In this document: one piece after another, positions 12,351-23,620 of the stretch
Position numbering within the stretch: the first letter of the stretch is position 1
Layout of the letters: each line of letters starts with the position of its first letter
Assembly: GCA_964030785.1 (NCBI GenBank)
Contig: OZ034974.1
Span: 46,816,003 to 46,880,002, forward strand
Reading direction: 5' to 3'
DNA: 64,000 bases
Source of the DNA: Siderastrea siderea
Lineage: Eukaryota; Cnidaria; Anthozoa; Scleractinia; Rhizangiidae
The notes under the pieces: model-generated
Database searches by the model: none
What the model saw: only the letters and a program-made list of their open reading frames with translations
What the model was told of the DNA's origin: nothing
Position numbers and translations under genes: made by a program

Positions 12351-13739
12351 GTTCTCGTTTCACTCAAAGTTAATTGAAAATGTGTAGGGCAATAATGGCC
12401 CTTTTGGAGGCTAAAATTTGGCTGTCCGCTAAAATTAAAAAACTTATCGTGTACAAAAAGTGCAAGTTTCCCTTGTCCGCTGATAATTATGGTTTAATCT
12501 GAGTAGAATTCCTCTTAAAATGCATATCCGCCAAAAGTTGCAAATTTGAAATATCTTTTAAGAGTTAAAATTCCGAAAAAAAAGTTAAATGAGGTTATTT
12601 TTTTCGGCAACAAAATGACGTTACGATTTTTTGGTTAAAACGAGGCAATTTTGCGGAATCATTACGAGAAATTTGCTCTTTTGATTAATTTTCTGCGTAA
12701 TTTTGGATTTTGGAAAAACTGAAAATAGTTTGGAAAGCGTTTGGGGGTCTAAAATTGTCCTAGACGGGGTGTATGGTCGGTACGATTGTCGTCCTTAGAC
12801 ACGGCTTATACGGTATCTAGTAATAAAATCTATACCGGTGACGTTTGCTGGTCTTGGAAACACTTAAAAATTGTGTAAAACAAAGGAGTGTGTATTTTGT
12901 CATCTAAATAGGAACCTAAAATAGAGGGTGATGTCCTACACAGGGTAGGTATTTTTTTTGTCCTAAATAGGTTCAGGATTTCAAACCCTCAGTAGCAACC
13001 CAATACCCAAACATGGGTCAAGTGCCTCCACCGGGCATATTATAGCCTGCATTCCAAACAATTGATGACGAACGCTCAGCTTCGCTAATTGCGACAATCG
13101 TTGAATCGCCAATGATCACATGGAAACTAGCCTAGAGGTAGATGTTATTTTAGGTCCAGAATAAGACGAGATGAAGGTTGTTTTAAGTTTAAATCGTTCT
13201 TCTCTAAGATGAATAACATTCGTCCCACTGTGCATTTCGTAATATCCTCCCCAAGTTTAAATGACTTATTCAATCATTTTCATATACAAAATACTTATTG
13301 TTTTAAAATTAATTATTTAAAGCAAAATTATATGACTTATAAACTTGCATGTACCCGCGGGGCAATATTTTTGCGCTTTTAGCAATGTTCCTAACAAGCC
13401 TAGGGTAATAAAGTCACATTTATTTTCGCATGAGCAGCTGTTTCCGTAGCGATCTAATATGCCACGATTTTCCTATGAAAATCATTTCATTTGCTTTAAA
13501 AAAAAGAATATTTAAAAAAGTATACGTTTGGATGAGATTGATGTTTAATTCCCCTGTCAACTTAGAACAATCCATCAATATAAAAATGAATGCAGGCCTA
13601 GGATTTGAACTTTATCTAAGCGAGTTGGGAAGACAAATCTTTGAATTTCACAGATGCAGCTTCTGCCTCCATCTCTTCTCCGGCCTACTGTTCTAGTAAG
13701 AGAACTGATGGTTTGTTGCTAATGAGAAGTTTTACTTAC

Positions 13740-13811
13740 AGCTTCCTTAAAAACCTTGTGCCTTTGAAGACATCCTGTGGCAGGTCCTTCAGCTGGTTGT
13801 TATTGAGATAG
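13740..13811 (-). CDS. Single leucine-rich-repeat exon (72 nt)
   Basis: On the minus strand a 72-nt exon lies between TTGGTAG and GTAAGT. In phase it encodes exactly one 24-residue LRR (YLNNNQLKDLPQDVF core, then a Leu/Phe-rich tail). One-LRR, 72-nt exons of this kind build the ectodomains of LRR receptors such as LGR-type GPCRs and related extracellular LRR proteins (established knowledge). No second LRR exon is seen nearby, so this may be a lone exon of a long gene, or a stray copy moved with the segmental duplication. The duplicate at 27002-27073 has lost its splice donor. Confidence 0.6.
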
Positions 13812-14044
13812 CTACCAACAAATAATAAGAACCTGGTTGTAATTACACGCTTAATAAGCTATAGCATTGGACATTTATTGTTCCAATAAAGCTTTCCTTA
13901 CTAAACCCAGCTTTATTTTAAAAGTAATTATAAACTATTTAAAAACTGTTTGTACTATTTAACGGATATTTTGAAGCCACCGTTCCGCATTAAAATTAAA
14001 TTTATATCGCAGCATACTTCCAATGTATTTCCAGCATATTTCAG

Positions 14045-14187
14045 GTTCAGAGACAGGTTCAGGGACAGTTTCATAATTAGCCACTGCATGTAATATATTT
14101 TAAATTGTCGTCATATATTTTTATTGTAAATAATTTATTCACGTAATTCAGTCATTTGACTGCAAAGTGTATTTTATTAATAAACGG

Positions 14188-14222
<35 letters not shown>

Positions 14223-14225
14223 CAG
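14045..14225. mobile_element. Short insertion present only in duplication copy A
   Basis: Copy B reads CATATTTCAG directly into TAATATTT. Copy A has about 180 bp in between, ending in a (TATC)n microsatellite and a TCAG that repeats the left-hand TCAG. A microsatellite 3' tail with a short direct repeat suggests a SINE or short LINE-derived insertion after the duplication. Loss from copy B is the alternative. Confidence 0.5.
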
Positions 14226-14869
14226 TAATATTTGTTTCGAGATTGATAACCTTGTCGATGTTTCTTGAACCAAATGTTTGTTTACTTGTAAACTGGTTTA
14301 AGAAAATCTATGGCGCTTTCTTTCAAATGGTTTTAAAAAGGTTATTGGGACACTTGCAATCTTATATATGCTATGCATTTAAAAGCAAGTTTAACGTCCA
14401 CCAAACTAAAAAAGCATTTGGAAAAGGTACTTTTGCCTACGGTTTCAAAAGGCATCGTAGTCAAGATTTGCGACCGGCTTTGAACGGCAACGTTGGTAGT
14501 GAGAAGCTCATGCACGCTCTATTAATGAGCTAGCTTCACAGAACAGAGGGATTTCTTTTGAAACTCCGTGCATTTTAGCTTATTGTAAAGAGATTTGCTC
14601 TTAATCTCGGTACCAGCAGACTCCCAATTACATAGATATTTCCTTTTAATTTTCATCTTAACTATTACTATTGAAAATATATGTTCCGTAGCATACGAAA
14701 CGTCAAGTTATTTTTACATCATGCATTGTATAAAGTTTAGATGGCAGAAAAACAAAAGCGTTTATAAGCTGCTAAATGATGATTTTAAATTGGACTTGTG
14801 GCAAATGAATCTATCTCTCGTCCCTCTACTGTGAAGTTCCAATGATTAATAAATCCTCCACGTCGGTTG

Positions 14870-15180
14870 TGGACTGAACGAATGCAGAACAATCAAGCAA
14901 ATAGAGGATATCGCCGTGAAAACACACCCAAGCGAACCCATTTCATTAACAACGGGTTCCTTCACCTCCTCAGGGTATCCAGGCTTCAACATTCCCTCTC
15001 ATATTTCTCTGTTGTTGTCGTTGTTGTTCTTTGTTTCTTTGTTTTGTTTTGTTTTTTATCTTACTCTTTCTTGCATTTGGTTATTTTTCCATTGACTGGT
15101 TGTATCATGATGCGACACAATACCCTGAGAGGGAGTGAGACATTTATCCAAATTAGCACCGCACCGTTCCCAACATGATT
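14870..15180. repeat. Dispersed repeat, copy 1 (partner 15895-16205)
   Basis: Shares with 15895-16205 the sequence around CAAGCAAATAGAGGATATCG, AAAACACACCC-AGCGAACCC, the CTCCTCAGG-TATC block, a T/G-rich run and GTATCATGATRCGACA. The order and orientation are the same. Function unknown. Confidence 0.7.
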
Positions 15181-15894
15181 AATTTAGCGTGAGTGGGCGG
15201 AAGCACGCAGAAACAAAAAATAAGTTTTCTTGTAATCGTTGTTCGAATCGAAAAATAAAATCATGTCGATCTGTGTTTTGTAAACCGTTCAATTGGAACC
15301 GGCAAGAGAGGTATCTATCATGACCGCGTTACACGACGGATGACAACAACGGTAAAAGCAACCAAAATAACCTCAACAGGATGAGCAGTGAGATTCGTCA
15401 TAACAGCGGCGATTATTAAATTCCTGCGTCAATGGCTGCTGGTTATCACTTGAATGAGGTCACCCTTGCCTTCATCAATTATTGAGAAAAAGATGAGAGG
15501 CCAACCAAGACGAATTTAGGGGAACAATAACCTACAGATCAGTGGTCATACTTTTGATTCTTTTTAAATCGTGTGGTAATACAAAGACACTTTGTACTGC
15601 ACTTTGTAAGTGCAGGGTCCTTTTCCGATTCCATTATTAAAATGTTCACTACTGAAAGCAACATGTTAAATGAAAGATACATAATGGGGTAATGTTTATT
15701 TGATTTACCTAAAAAAAAGGAAAGTTGTATGTACGTCATATGAAACTGAACACCATCCTGTATTTGTCTGATTAATATTATTCGGGGGAGGGGTCAAGCA
15801 AGAGAAAAATAACTGTAGGGAAGAGGGGGACAGCGTCACGCGTGAAAAAGAAAAAAAACACAACGACACAAAAGGAGGAGCATGCAGTTTGTTG

Positions 15895-16205
15895 ATTGCC
15901 GTGCAATCAGGTAAATAGAGAATATCGCAGTCAAAACACACCCGAGCGAACCCATTTCGGTAAAGGTGGCCTCTCTCCTCAGGTATCTGGACTTCAACTT
16001 TGTCCCTCTTTGTTTTGTTTCGTTCGTTTGTTTGTTTTTAATCACTCTTGCGAATTGGTACGTTATGCAGGAGTCGGAAAATGTGACTGACAAACGATAG
16101 TTTTCCTGCGAAATTCCACTTTAGTTGATTCCGGGAGTTTTGCTGTTTCATTGACAGGCGGTATCATGATACGACATAATACCCCGAAAAGGCGTGAGAT
16201 CAATA
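15895..16205. repeat. Dispersed repeat, copy 2 (partner 14870-15180)
   Basis: Second copy of the ~300-bp family described at 14870-15180, about 1 kb downstream in the same orientation. The 700 bp between the copies shows no gene. Confidence 0.7.
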
Positions 16206-17384
16206 GGGTATAACTAGAACTAATAGGGTATAACTATTTGGCGGAATTTTATAAAATTTGGCCGGAACATTTCCTGACTATTGGCAAACAAAACTGCTGA
16301 CGGGAGTTTTGATAATTAAAATATTCTACCCGTGGCGGCTTTTAGTGCAACGCTCCTCGCCTACTGTTTGCCACCCCAATAGCCCTGTTTCTACCTCACC
16401 AAGATGGCTGAATAAAAACAAGAAAGCCTGCGGCTTATCAAAGACAGCTCTTGCAAGCTGGAATTGATTTGTGACCCACTCGAATCAAACCTCTGAATTC
16501 TCCTACAGCCCTAGTATTTTCGTGAATGAAAGAGTGCACAATTCAAGGCTCCAATTTTGTTCAAAATACCGTACACATCATTTTCAAGAGCTGTGCAGTT
16601 CATCACTTTTGAGATTACCAACGTCCTCTTTCTCGGCAGAGGATTATTCTTTCCCGTTTCCCTTACAGGTTACAAAATGTATTCCACCAGAGTACTTTGC
16701 CTTTGATAGCGATACTTCTACGCAAAGCTCCGAAAATAGCTAAACTTGTGACCCTTGAGTAATCGACGCTAATGTTACGCATTTAGGTCAAGACATTTCG
16801 AAGCAATTTAGTATCAGTTTTCAGTTTAATCCTCTGTATACTATTTTTTTCGGATGCCAGAATCGTTTATATTTTTCTTGAGTGCTCACAATTATCTTCC
16901 CGTGCTGCTTTTGGTTTTTGGCGACAATGATTAGGCAGAAGAAAATAAAGTTTTTGTGGTGGATTTTGTGACGTTACATTCAGACAATTAAGTTACGTTC
17001 TTAAAATTGCATTGCTCTTTTAGCAATAAAATGTATGGTTCAAACGACTTGGCGCTGAAATTCTGATCCGGAGGTTTTCAAGTTGGTACGGGATCGAGCC
17101 TGGCATGCACATGTGACACCACCAAATCTTCCTTTAAAGCATGCGGCCAAAACAAATGAATAATGTTAAATTCCGACTGAAATGACATAATGTTTCTCAA
17201 TTATCTTTATCTCGAACGGACCTTGAACAAACCTACTACAACAAAATTCCTTTCCTTTCATCATTAACATACCAGTCAGTCGTCGATTGCATGAACCATC
17301 CCATGTCCCCAAGAGTACCACGGTCAAATTATCTTAGTCTTTCATCCCTACTCATGCCCCTATATATCACTTACATAATATATA
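16206..17384. other. Non-coding stretch
   Basis: A short doublet (AATAGGGTATAACTA twice near 16205-16240) is the only repeated structure. No supported exon or RNA gene is visible. Confidence 0.45.
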
Positions 17385-18268
17385 GATTTAGCCAAGCCTA
17401 AAAGCGGAGCCCCCCTTTTTGTTTTGTCTGTTTTTTGTTTTTTGTTTTGTTTTTGTTTTGTTTTTTTGTTTTGTTTTTGCTGGCAGTTATTAATTTGTGA
17501 AAATACACTCATTCAAATCGTTAAATTAATAAACAAAACAAAAAAAAAACAAAGAAAAAAATTCCTGCTCCCGCTGTGTGACGAACCCGACTCGTCAGCT
17601 TGAGATGCCGGTGACTAGTCCACTAGGCCATGGGCGTTTCACGTTACATTAGAAGTTAATTTTAATACTTATTTCTTTCTTCGTGACAAGCTGCCTATCA
17701 GCATGAAAATGCTGGTGTTTTTCCTGCAAAATATGTTCGAAACGCCGCAAAAACCATGGTTGTGGACAGAAAAAACCAAAAAGCACTAGCTCCGCTATAT
17801 TTGGCGAACTAAAGCTGCGAACTAAAGCGGTGTGGAAACCGAGTTTGAACAGAACCGACGAGGCAAATTTGAACTTTTTGCCTGAACTTTATCGCCTAAT
17901 TTCTTTCGCCTAAATTGAACTTTTCCCCTTCCACCAAAAAGACAACTGAGTGTTCTTTTGAACTTTTTTTTTCCATTAACAAATTTGTTTTTGACTTTTG
18001 TTGTCTTTACTTGTTTTGCTACAACGCGGGTCAACATACGATTTCGCGCCAAAAACACACGGGATTCAGCACAGGGTTATATCCAGCGTATGAAGTGTAT
18101 TGGTAGGCCTGTGGTGCGGACGGACGGACGTACGGATGTACGGACGTACGGATGTACGGACGGACGGTCACGTGACTATTACGTCACTACCAAAATTTTT
18201 TGGCTTGACAGGTTACCAAATTTCCTTAGCAATGGAGCTCCGCTGACGCGCTAGCGCGCTGGCTCCGC
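17385..18268 (-). mobile_element. Hairpin-ended dispersed repeat, copy 2, with tRNA-like internal segment
   Basis: Read on the minus strand it starts AGCGGAGCC, then a palindromic AGCGCGCTAGCGCGT, then AGCGGAGCTCCATTGCTA. It continues with alternating CGGACGTACGGATG steps and ends in GGCTCCGCTTTTAGGCTTGGCTAAATC. The terminal hairpin is kept but its sequence differs from copy 1 (GCGGGC/GCCCGC). Inside, on the minus strand (about 17590-17640), is TGGCCTAGTGGACTAG, close to a Pol III box A, followed by GGGTTCGTCAC, a partial box B. That suggests a tRNA-derived SINE segment within this copy (inference). T/G-rich simple sequence fills 17418-17480. Confidence 0.55.
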
Positions 18269-18390
18269 TACCAATCAATCGTTCGGTGCAAAAACAGACC
18301 ATCAGGAATTGTAGGAATGTCAGTTCGTAATCCTATAAGACGGCCTCGCTCTACGAGCTACGAGCCGTCTTAATAATTGAGACGTATTTT

Positions 18391-18554
18391 TACAGGGTTA
18401 CTCTAAATCTAAAGTTAAGTACTCACAAATACCACCAGGAAATTGCTGGGTCTTGAAATAAAACAATTAACAGAGTTAAGAGGTAGTGCCTGTGTTCGCT
18501 GGTATTTGTGAAAAATACTCCAGATCAATACTCCAGATTGAGACTAACCCTGTA
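18391..18554. mobile_element. Small MITE with TACAGGGTTA ends
   Basis: Inverted ends TACAGGGTTA (18391-18400) and TAACCCTGTA (18545-18554) enclose about 144 bp. That interior contains a second inverted pair, ACTCACAAATACC and GGTATTTGTGA. The ends can be read as TA target duplications flanking CAGGGTTA, as in Tc1/mariner-type MITEs. Confidence 0.5.
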
Positions 18555-19468
18555 CAGAAGCGTCTTTTTTTTCTTTTTATCCATTGGCCTTTCTGAACTC
18601 GAACCGGGACTGATTGTGAGATGAATTTAAAAATAACTAATGAAAATATAGTTTAGCAAGCAGACACCAACTTCCGGGCTTCTTCAGGCTACTAAGAACT
18701 GTCGCAATGGTGACGTTTATAGGTCAGTATCCAAGGCACAATTTCAGTTTTTCAAAAGTTCGTAAAATGAGCTTTATCCGTACAACGGGCCCAGTATCAG
18801 ATCACGAAAATAAGTTTGCTATTCATAAAAACATTTCATCACCCAAGCAACACATTTAATTGTCTTTTAAAGGGACTTAAATATTTAAGTGCTCGAATTA
18901 GAAATAGAATGAGTTTATTTGCGCCGGATACAAGCATCATGACAAATAGTTGTTGCTTTCAATATCAACTGACTGTATCAAACTCTCATACCATTGGGAT
19001 GAACATTTCCCCAAATCAAAAATATCAACCAATTGAAAGCAACGTGAAAACATATTTAAAAAACCTAAACAAAATCCTTTTTAATAAGGAAAGACCAAAA
19101 GCAGATAACGCCGGCATTTCAATGATTTCAACAAAACAAGTGGACAGAAAATAGGTACCCTAACTCGAAACTTCTACCTTTATTAATTAGGAACTTGATA
19201 ATGCTTTGAACTCGTGAACTCCTTAATTTTCCTAACGCCGAGTACCTTGATGTTTTGTACCTATCATCGCTCAATGAATGACAAACGAAGTCAGCGGTCG
19301 TAGCGATCATAAGAAGCGGGTACGCAACTGTTCAAGGGCTAATAGGTCGGATAGACTGCAAACATTTATGCCCGACTTGGGGGGGGGGGGGGCTCCATTA
19401 AATAGCCTATTCGGGTACGTGCCGCTGGACGGGGTATAGTTTTTGGTCACTCTGTCCTAAACAGGGTA
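18555..19468. other. Non-coding stretch with a poly-G tract
   Basis: No supported gene. A G14 tract lies at 19379-19392, followed by GTCCTAAACAGGGTA-type sequence. That sequence is related to the GTCCTAGACGGGGT phrases at the start of both segmental-duplication copies. The BEL/Pao element is inserted in it. Confidence 0.45.
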
Positions 19469-19846
19469 TGTTATGCACGTTGCATAAAGGTACTCGCACA
19501 CAATGTTTGGCTCGAACAAATGATGCTTTACTGAATCAATCGGGCTTTCGAGGAGGTACAATTAACTCTTGAATCGTTGACAATAATATGGAAAACTGTA
19601 AAATCGTAGTGGCGTACTTTCTCGTTTCTCGTGTAAATCTCAACTCTCGACAAGTAACTCGACAATAACTTTGTAGCAACTCGATAACAACTAACTCGGT
19701 GACAAATCGATAACAACTAAGTAAAGCTATGAAAAACTATCTTTTATCGAAATCTAAGAATAACATGACGTCATAATCCTATTAATTTTCGCGCGAAAAC
19801 TACTTAGAAACGTGAAACTAAAATCACTAAAATCACGTTCGTGACA
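19469..19846 (-). repeat. 3' LTR of the BEL/Pao element
   Basis: 378 bp, starting TGTTATGCACGTTGCATAAA and ending CACGTTCGTGACA on the plus strand. It differs from the 352-bp partner mainly by one 26-bp tandem duplication around CAACTAACTCGGTGACAAAT. Confidence 0.92.
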
Positions 19847-19930
19847 CTCCCGGGGTTGATCACCAGCTGTGATCAAGTTCATTGAATAATCCGAAATTAA
19901 TAGTTCATATGGAAATAAATGATAATCAGT

Positions 19931-22588
19931 TCAGTTTTGCTTTCGCAAAAGTTCTCCTATTATTGCTGCAGTTCGTCTTGGTCGGGTACTGGTCGCAGTC
20001 ACACCATCGTGCTGGGTCGCATCGGCCGGTCGGGAACTTGCTTGTGTGGTCTCGGAGCTTAACTGTTTCTTGATGGGAGCTACTCGTGTCTTGGAGGCTA
20101 TGAGGTTGGTCTCTACTTCTCCGTTTTTGTGCTCCGTTCGGAGGTAAACTACCGCTGCAAACGCTTTATCCGAAGCGTCACAGAATCCATGAATTTGATA
20201 GCTGCGTGGGGGGTCGTTAGTGTGGCGAAAGCAGCAACGGGCAACCTTAATCTCATTCAGTGCTTGGAGGTCGACAATAAATGAATTCCAACTTGCAAGG
20301 GCTGTCCCTTCCAAATTGTCGTCCCAATCGACGCCTGTAGTACAAAGGGATTGAAATAGGATCTTCATGTTAATCGTGAATGGCGTGACAAGACCCATAG
20401 GATCGAAGATCTTTGCTGAAAGCCTCAGAACAGATCGTTTTGTTGATGGAAGGGTTTTAGCAAACGCAATCAGTTCGGCGAGGTCATAAATGAATTCGTC
20501 AGTGTCCACATTCCAATTGATTCCCAGGAACTTGACATAACGGTTCTTGTCTGATTTAACGCTGGCTTGTTGTTTGTCAACTTCGGTCTCGTTACTAGGC
20601 GATCTTGATGCCTCCTCAGCAGCAATACTGTCACGCAGAGTCTTCGAATTCGAGTTCCATTTTCGCAATTTGAAACCTCCTTTGTTCATGAGTTCTTGAG
20701 ATGTGTGGTAAACGTGTAGAGCTTCAGAGTCTTCGTATGCTCCTCCAGCAAAGTCGTCAACATATAGAGAGTCTCGAAGTAAGGAAACAATGTTCGGGTG
20801 TGTTTCTTGGTACCGAGACAAATGGTAACGGATAGTGCTGGCCAAAATAGCAGGACTGGGGGTAAGACCAAAAGGAAGGCGTCGAAACTGGTACTCTTTG
20901 ATCTCAGGGCTTTCCTTGTCGATGTCATCAAACCAAAGAAACTTTAGCATTCGCCTATCTTCGGACGCAATTTGAATTTGATGAAATGCTTTCTCGATAT
21001 CGGCGACAATTCCGATAGGGTAACCTCTGAACTTGATTACTGTATCAAACAGGTGTGGCACCAGGTTTGGTCCCTTTTCCAGGCAGTCGTTTAACGATAC
21101 ATCGTCTTTTGTGGCCTTGACAGAACCATCGAATACCACTCTCAGCTTGGTAGTCTCTTTATCTTGCCTGATTACGCCATGATGCGGCAGAAAGTGACTC
21201 GTATCTTCAGTTTCGGCTGCGGGTTCGACAATTCCCGTTTTCTCTTGCTCCTTGATAGTATTGTCATACTCCCTGAAGAGTGACTCGTCTTTCTTGAGGC
21301 GTGCTTGGAGCTGACGTACTCGCTTAACGCACATAAGGTAGCCATTGGACTTTGGAGTACAATCAGGCTTCCAGGGTAAATTTACTTCGTACCGTTTTTC
21401 GTCTTCATTGAACTGCACATCGCGGAGGAAGTTAGCTTCCTGTGTTTCGTGTTCTTGTTTTATTCCCAGCGATTCGATATCCCAGAATCTGTGCAAACTA
21501 CTGACGAGTTCTTGATTGTCGTCGTTTTCCAGGAAAGGACTTTCAGTCGAAAAGGGACCTGTCTTCTCGATAACAAGGTTTGCAACTGCGACGCCGGTAA
21601 TTGTGTCTTTTTCGTGCGTTGGGCCGGACACAACCCATCCAAACTTGCTGTTTACGGCGACCGGTCCGCTGACTCCCCGGATTATTTCTCCCGTGACAAC
21701 ATCAAAATAGTAATCGGATCCAATAAGGATGTCGATATTTGAATGGTTTCCCTCGGCCTCGGCGATGTTAACGTCAGCTAACTGTAGCCCTTGAAGATGA
21801 GGATATCTAGTCAGGTCGAGGGTGGTTGGTAGAGGAGAACAAATTTTCGGGAAACAGAGCGCAGAAATTTCGATGTCTTCGTTCTTCCCTTGTAGCGTTA
21901 ACTTGACGAGATCACATCGCTGTTTGGTGAACCTTTCGTCTCCGAAGGTGTTCAGACTAAGCGTTTCGGTTTTTGTGGGAACCAATCCAAGCTTCTCCAT
22001 TAAGGCGTTAGTGCAATAGGAACGCTGACTGCCGCTATCCAATAGGATTCGCACCGGGACTGGATCGGACTGATGGTCTGCGTGGGCAAATGTGGCGACT
22101 GTTTGCAATAAAACTTTGCTTTGACCCTTTGAAGAAGCAGTCGTTGTGTGACTGACAGAAGCCGGATTGCCGTTTTCGGAACTACGGTTTGTCTCTTGAG
22201 CTAAATTTGCGTGGTTCGCCTGTGGCTGAAAGGGAACTACCCTGGGGTCGATATGACGTCTTTCGCAGACAGATTGATGGTGATTTCCATGGCAACGTCT
22301 ACAATCCTTGTTTGAAGGACATTGCGTGTTTCGATGACCTTTACGGAGGCACAGAAAACATCTTCTGTCACGCTTCAAAATTTCCTTGTGATTGATGACA
22401 TCCGTCACGCGATCACACGATGCCGAAAAATGGCGTGCAGAACAATAAACACACTGTGGTACGCCATCGCTGGAAACTGAAGAATCTCGTGCAACAAGAG
22501 TCGCGGCTGTCGGCAGATTTCGTTGCGGTTTCGCCGGCTGTTCTTTGCGTTGTTGCGTTGTTCCGTTGTTCGGAATTAACTTTAACAT
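19931..22588 (-). CDS. BEL/Pao pol remnant: zinc knuckle, protease, reverse transcriptase, partial RNase H
   Basis: 885 codons open. In order there are Cys/His knuckles (CFLCLRKGH... and CRRCHGNHH, residues about 78-108) and a retropepsin-like LLDSGSQRS (about 180). Next come the BEL/Pao reverse transcriptase with VADIEKAFHQI, LPFGLTPSP and YVDDFAGG (about 500-615), and the beginning of an RNase H-like segment (GFCDASDKAFAAVVY, about 805). After this the frame jumps within about 20 residues to a short tail (RPRRTAAIIGE) like the C-terminus of BEL/Pao polyproteins. An in-frame internal deletion therefore removed the rest of RNase H and the whole integrase. The first Met is inside the element's polyprotein and is not a true start. 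Confidence 0.88.
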   Translation of the reverse strand: MLKLIPNNGTTQQRKEQPAKPQRNLPTAATLVARDSSVSSDGVPQCVYCSARHFSASCDRVTDVINHKEILKRDRRCFLCLRKGHRNTQCPSNKDCRRCHGNHHQSVCERRHIDPRVVPFQPQANHANLAQETNRSSENGNPASVSHTTTASSKGQSKVLLQTVATFAHADHQSDPVPVRILLDSGSQRSYCTNALMEKLGLVPTKTETLSLNTFGDERFTKQRCDLVKLTLQGKNEDIEISALCFPKICSPLPTTLDLTRYPHLQGLQLADVNIAEAEGNHSNIDILIGSDYYFDVVTGEIIRGVSGPVAVNSKFGWVVSGPTHEKDTITGVAVANLVIEKTGPFSTESPFLENDDNQELVSSLHRFWDIESLGIKQEHETQEANFLRDVQFNEDEKRYEVNLPWKPDCTPKSNGYLMCVKRVRQLQARLKKDESLFREYDNTIKEQEKTGIVEPAAETEDTSHFLPHHGVIRQDKETTKLRVVFDGSVKATKDDVSLNDCLEKGPNLVPHLFDTVIKFRGYPIGIVADIEKAFHQIQIASEDRRMLKFLWFDDIDKESPEIKEYQFRRLPFGLTPSPAILASTIRYHLSRYQETHPNIVSLLRDSLYVDDFAGGAYEDSEALHVYHTSQELMNKGGFKLRKWNSNSKTLRDSIAAEEASRSPSNETEVDKQQASVKSDKNRYVKFLGINWNVDTDEFIYDLAELIAFAKTLPSTKRSVLRLSAKIFDPMGLVTPFTINMKILFQSLCTTGVDWDDNLEGTALASWNSFIVDLQALNEIKVARCCFRHTNDPPRSYQIHGFCDASDKAFAAVVYLRTEHKNGEVETNLIASKTRVAPIKKQLSSETTQASSRPADATQHDGVTATSTRPRRTAAIIGELLRKQN

Positions 22589-23460
22589 TTTCGCTTATCT
22601 CGCGTGCCTCGACTTCTCTTTGGATGACAGCTAGCAGATCGGATATCTCCCAGACATCTTGATTCGTGTTACGTGCAATCTGCACTCGTACCTCGGGAGG
22701 CAGCTTTGCCATTATGACGGGTATTAAGAGACTTCCACATTGGCTAGAATTCACTCCAAGAGCTTCAAGTCCTCTAACATGGACGCTAACTTTGTCGTAA
22801 ACAAAACGTAATTGTGACGGTTTATCGCCATTACATGCAGGAATTTTGAGTAGCTCGTCCATGTGAGCGGAAATGATCTATTGCGGTTTGCCAAAGCGTT
22901 GATTTAGAATGTTGACAGCGGCCTCATAATTATCCTCAGTCACGGGAAGACCTTGAATCGCGCGTTGAGCTTGGCCTTCCAGTAACGAATTCAAATAATT
23001 GAATTTGTCTATATGTGAAAGTTCGGCGTTAGAATGCACTGCACTTTCAAAGCTATCCCAGAATGTACGATATTGCGTGACGTCTCCTCGGAACTTTGGT
23101 AAAACCAGCTTCGGTAATTTTGATCTCACGCGATGCGGCAAGGACAAAGGATCTTGGTTTGAAACTTCAGAGAACATTCCAACGCTATCTTGGTTCGGCG
23201 ATATTGCGTGGGTTTGATTAAGGGAACTGGATTGTGGGGGAATTTCCACTGGCGATGGCTTCGTTATTTCGGAAATTTTTCTTTGGGCGTCTAAAACCCG
23301 CGAAACTATTGCAGCCGAAGCTTCAATTTCCCCCTCGATTTCCTCGACTCCACATGCTTCCAAAATTTGATTGTCTAGATCCTCCACATACTTTAATTTT
23401 TCCTCTAACAAATTGGCGATAGTTTTCAATCTTCCTTTGTCAAAGGGTGTCTGTAAAACC

Positions 23461-23620
23461 CGGAACACACCCGGAACACCCCGGAACACCCCGGAACACC
23501 CCGGAACACCCCCGGAACACCCCCGGAACACCCCGGAACACCCCCGGAACACCCCCGGAACAGCCCGGAACAACCCCGGAACACCCCTGGAACATCCCAT
23601 AATACCCCCGAACATCCCAT
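23461..23620. repeat. 12-bp subterminal minisatellite, left arm
   Basis: About 13 tandem units of CCGGAACACCCC with length variants (11-13 bp). It is the inverted counterpart of 25240-25430 and lies just inside the left end of the nested element. Confidence 0.9.

Larger units (their letters stand above)
12745..14715. repeat. Segmental duplication, copy A (partner 26018-27803)
   Basis: Almost 2 kb is alignable by eye with 26018-27803 in the same orientation. It runs from the GGTCTAAAATTGTCC block through AGTAGCAACCCAATACCC and the LRR exon to CATACGAAACGTCAAGT. Copy A carries an extra ~180-bp insertion at 14045-14225. Differences are mostly point changes and short indels. Confidence 0.9.

Noticed and set aside
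14156..14533. 125-codon frame in duplication copy A (and 137 codons at 27203-27616 in copy B)
   Set aside because: The two frames differ by several non-triplet indels in the middle, so the protein is not conserved between copies; no domain recognised.
18816..19154. 112-codon plus-strand frame
   Set aside because: AT-rich, no domain, no splice context; likely random opening.
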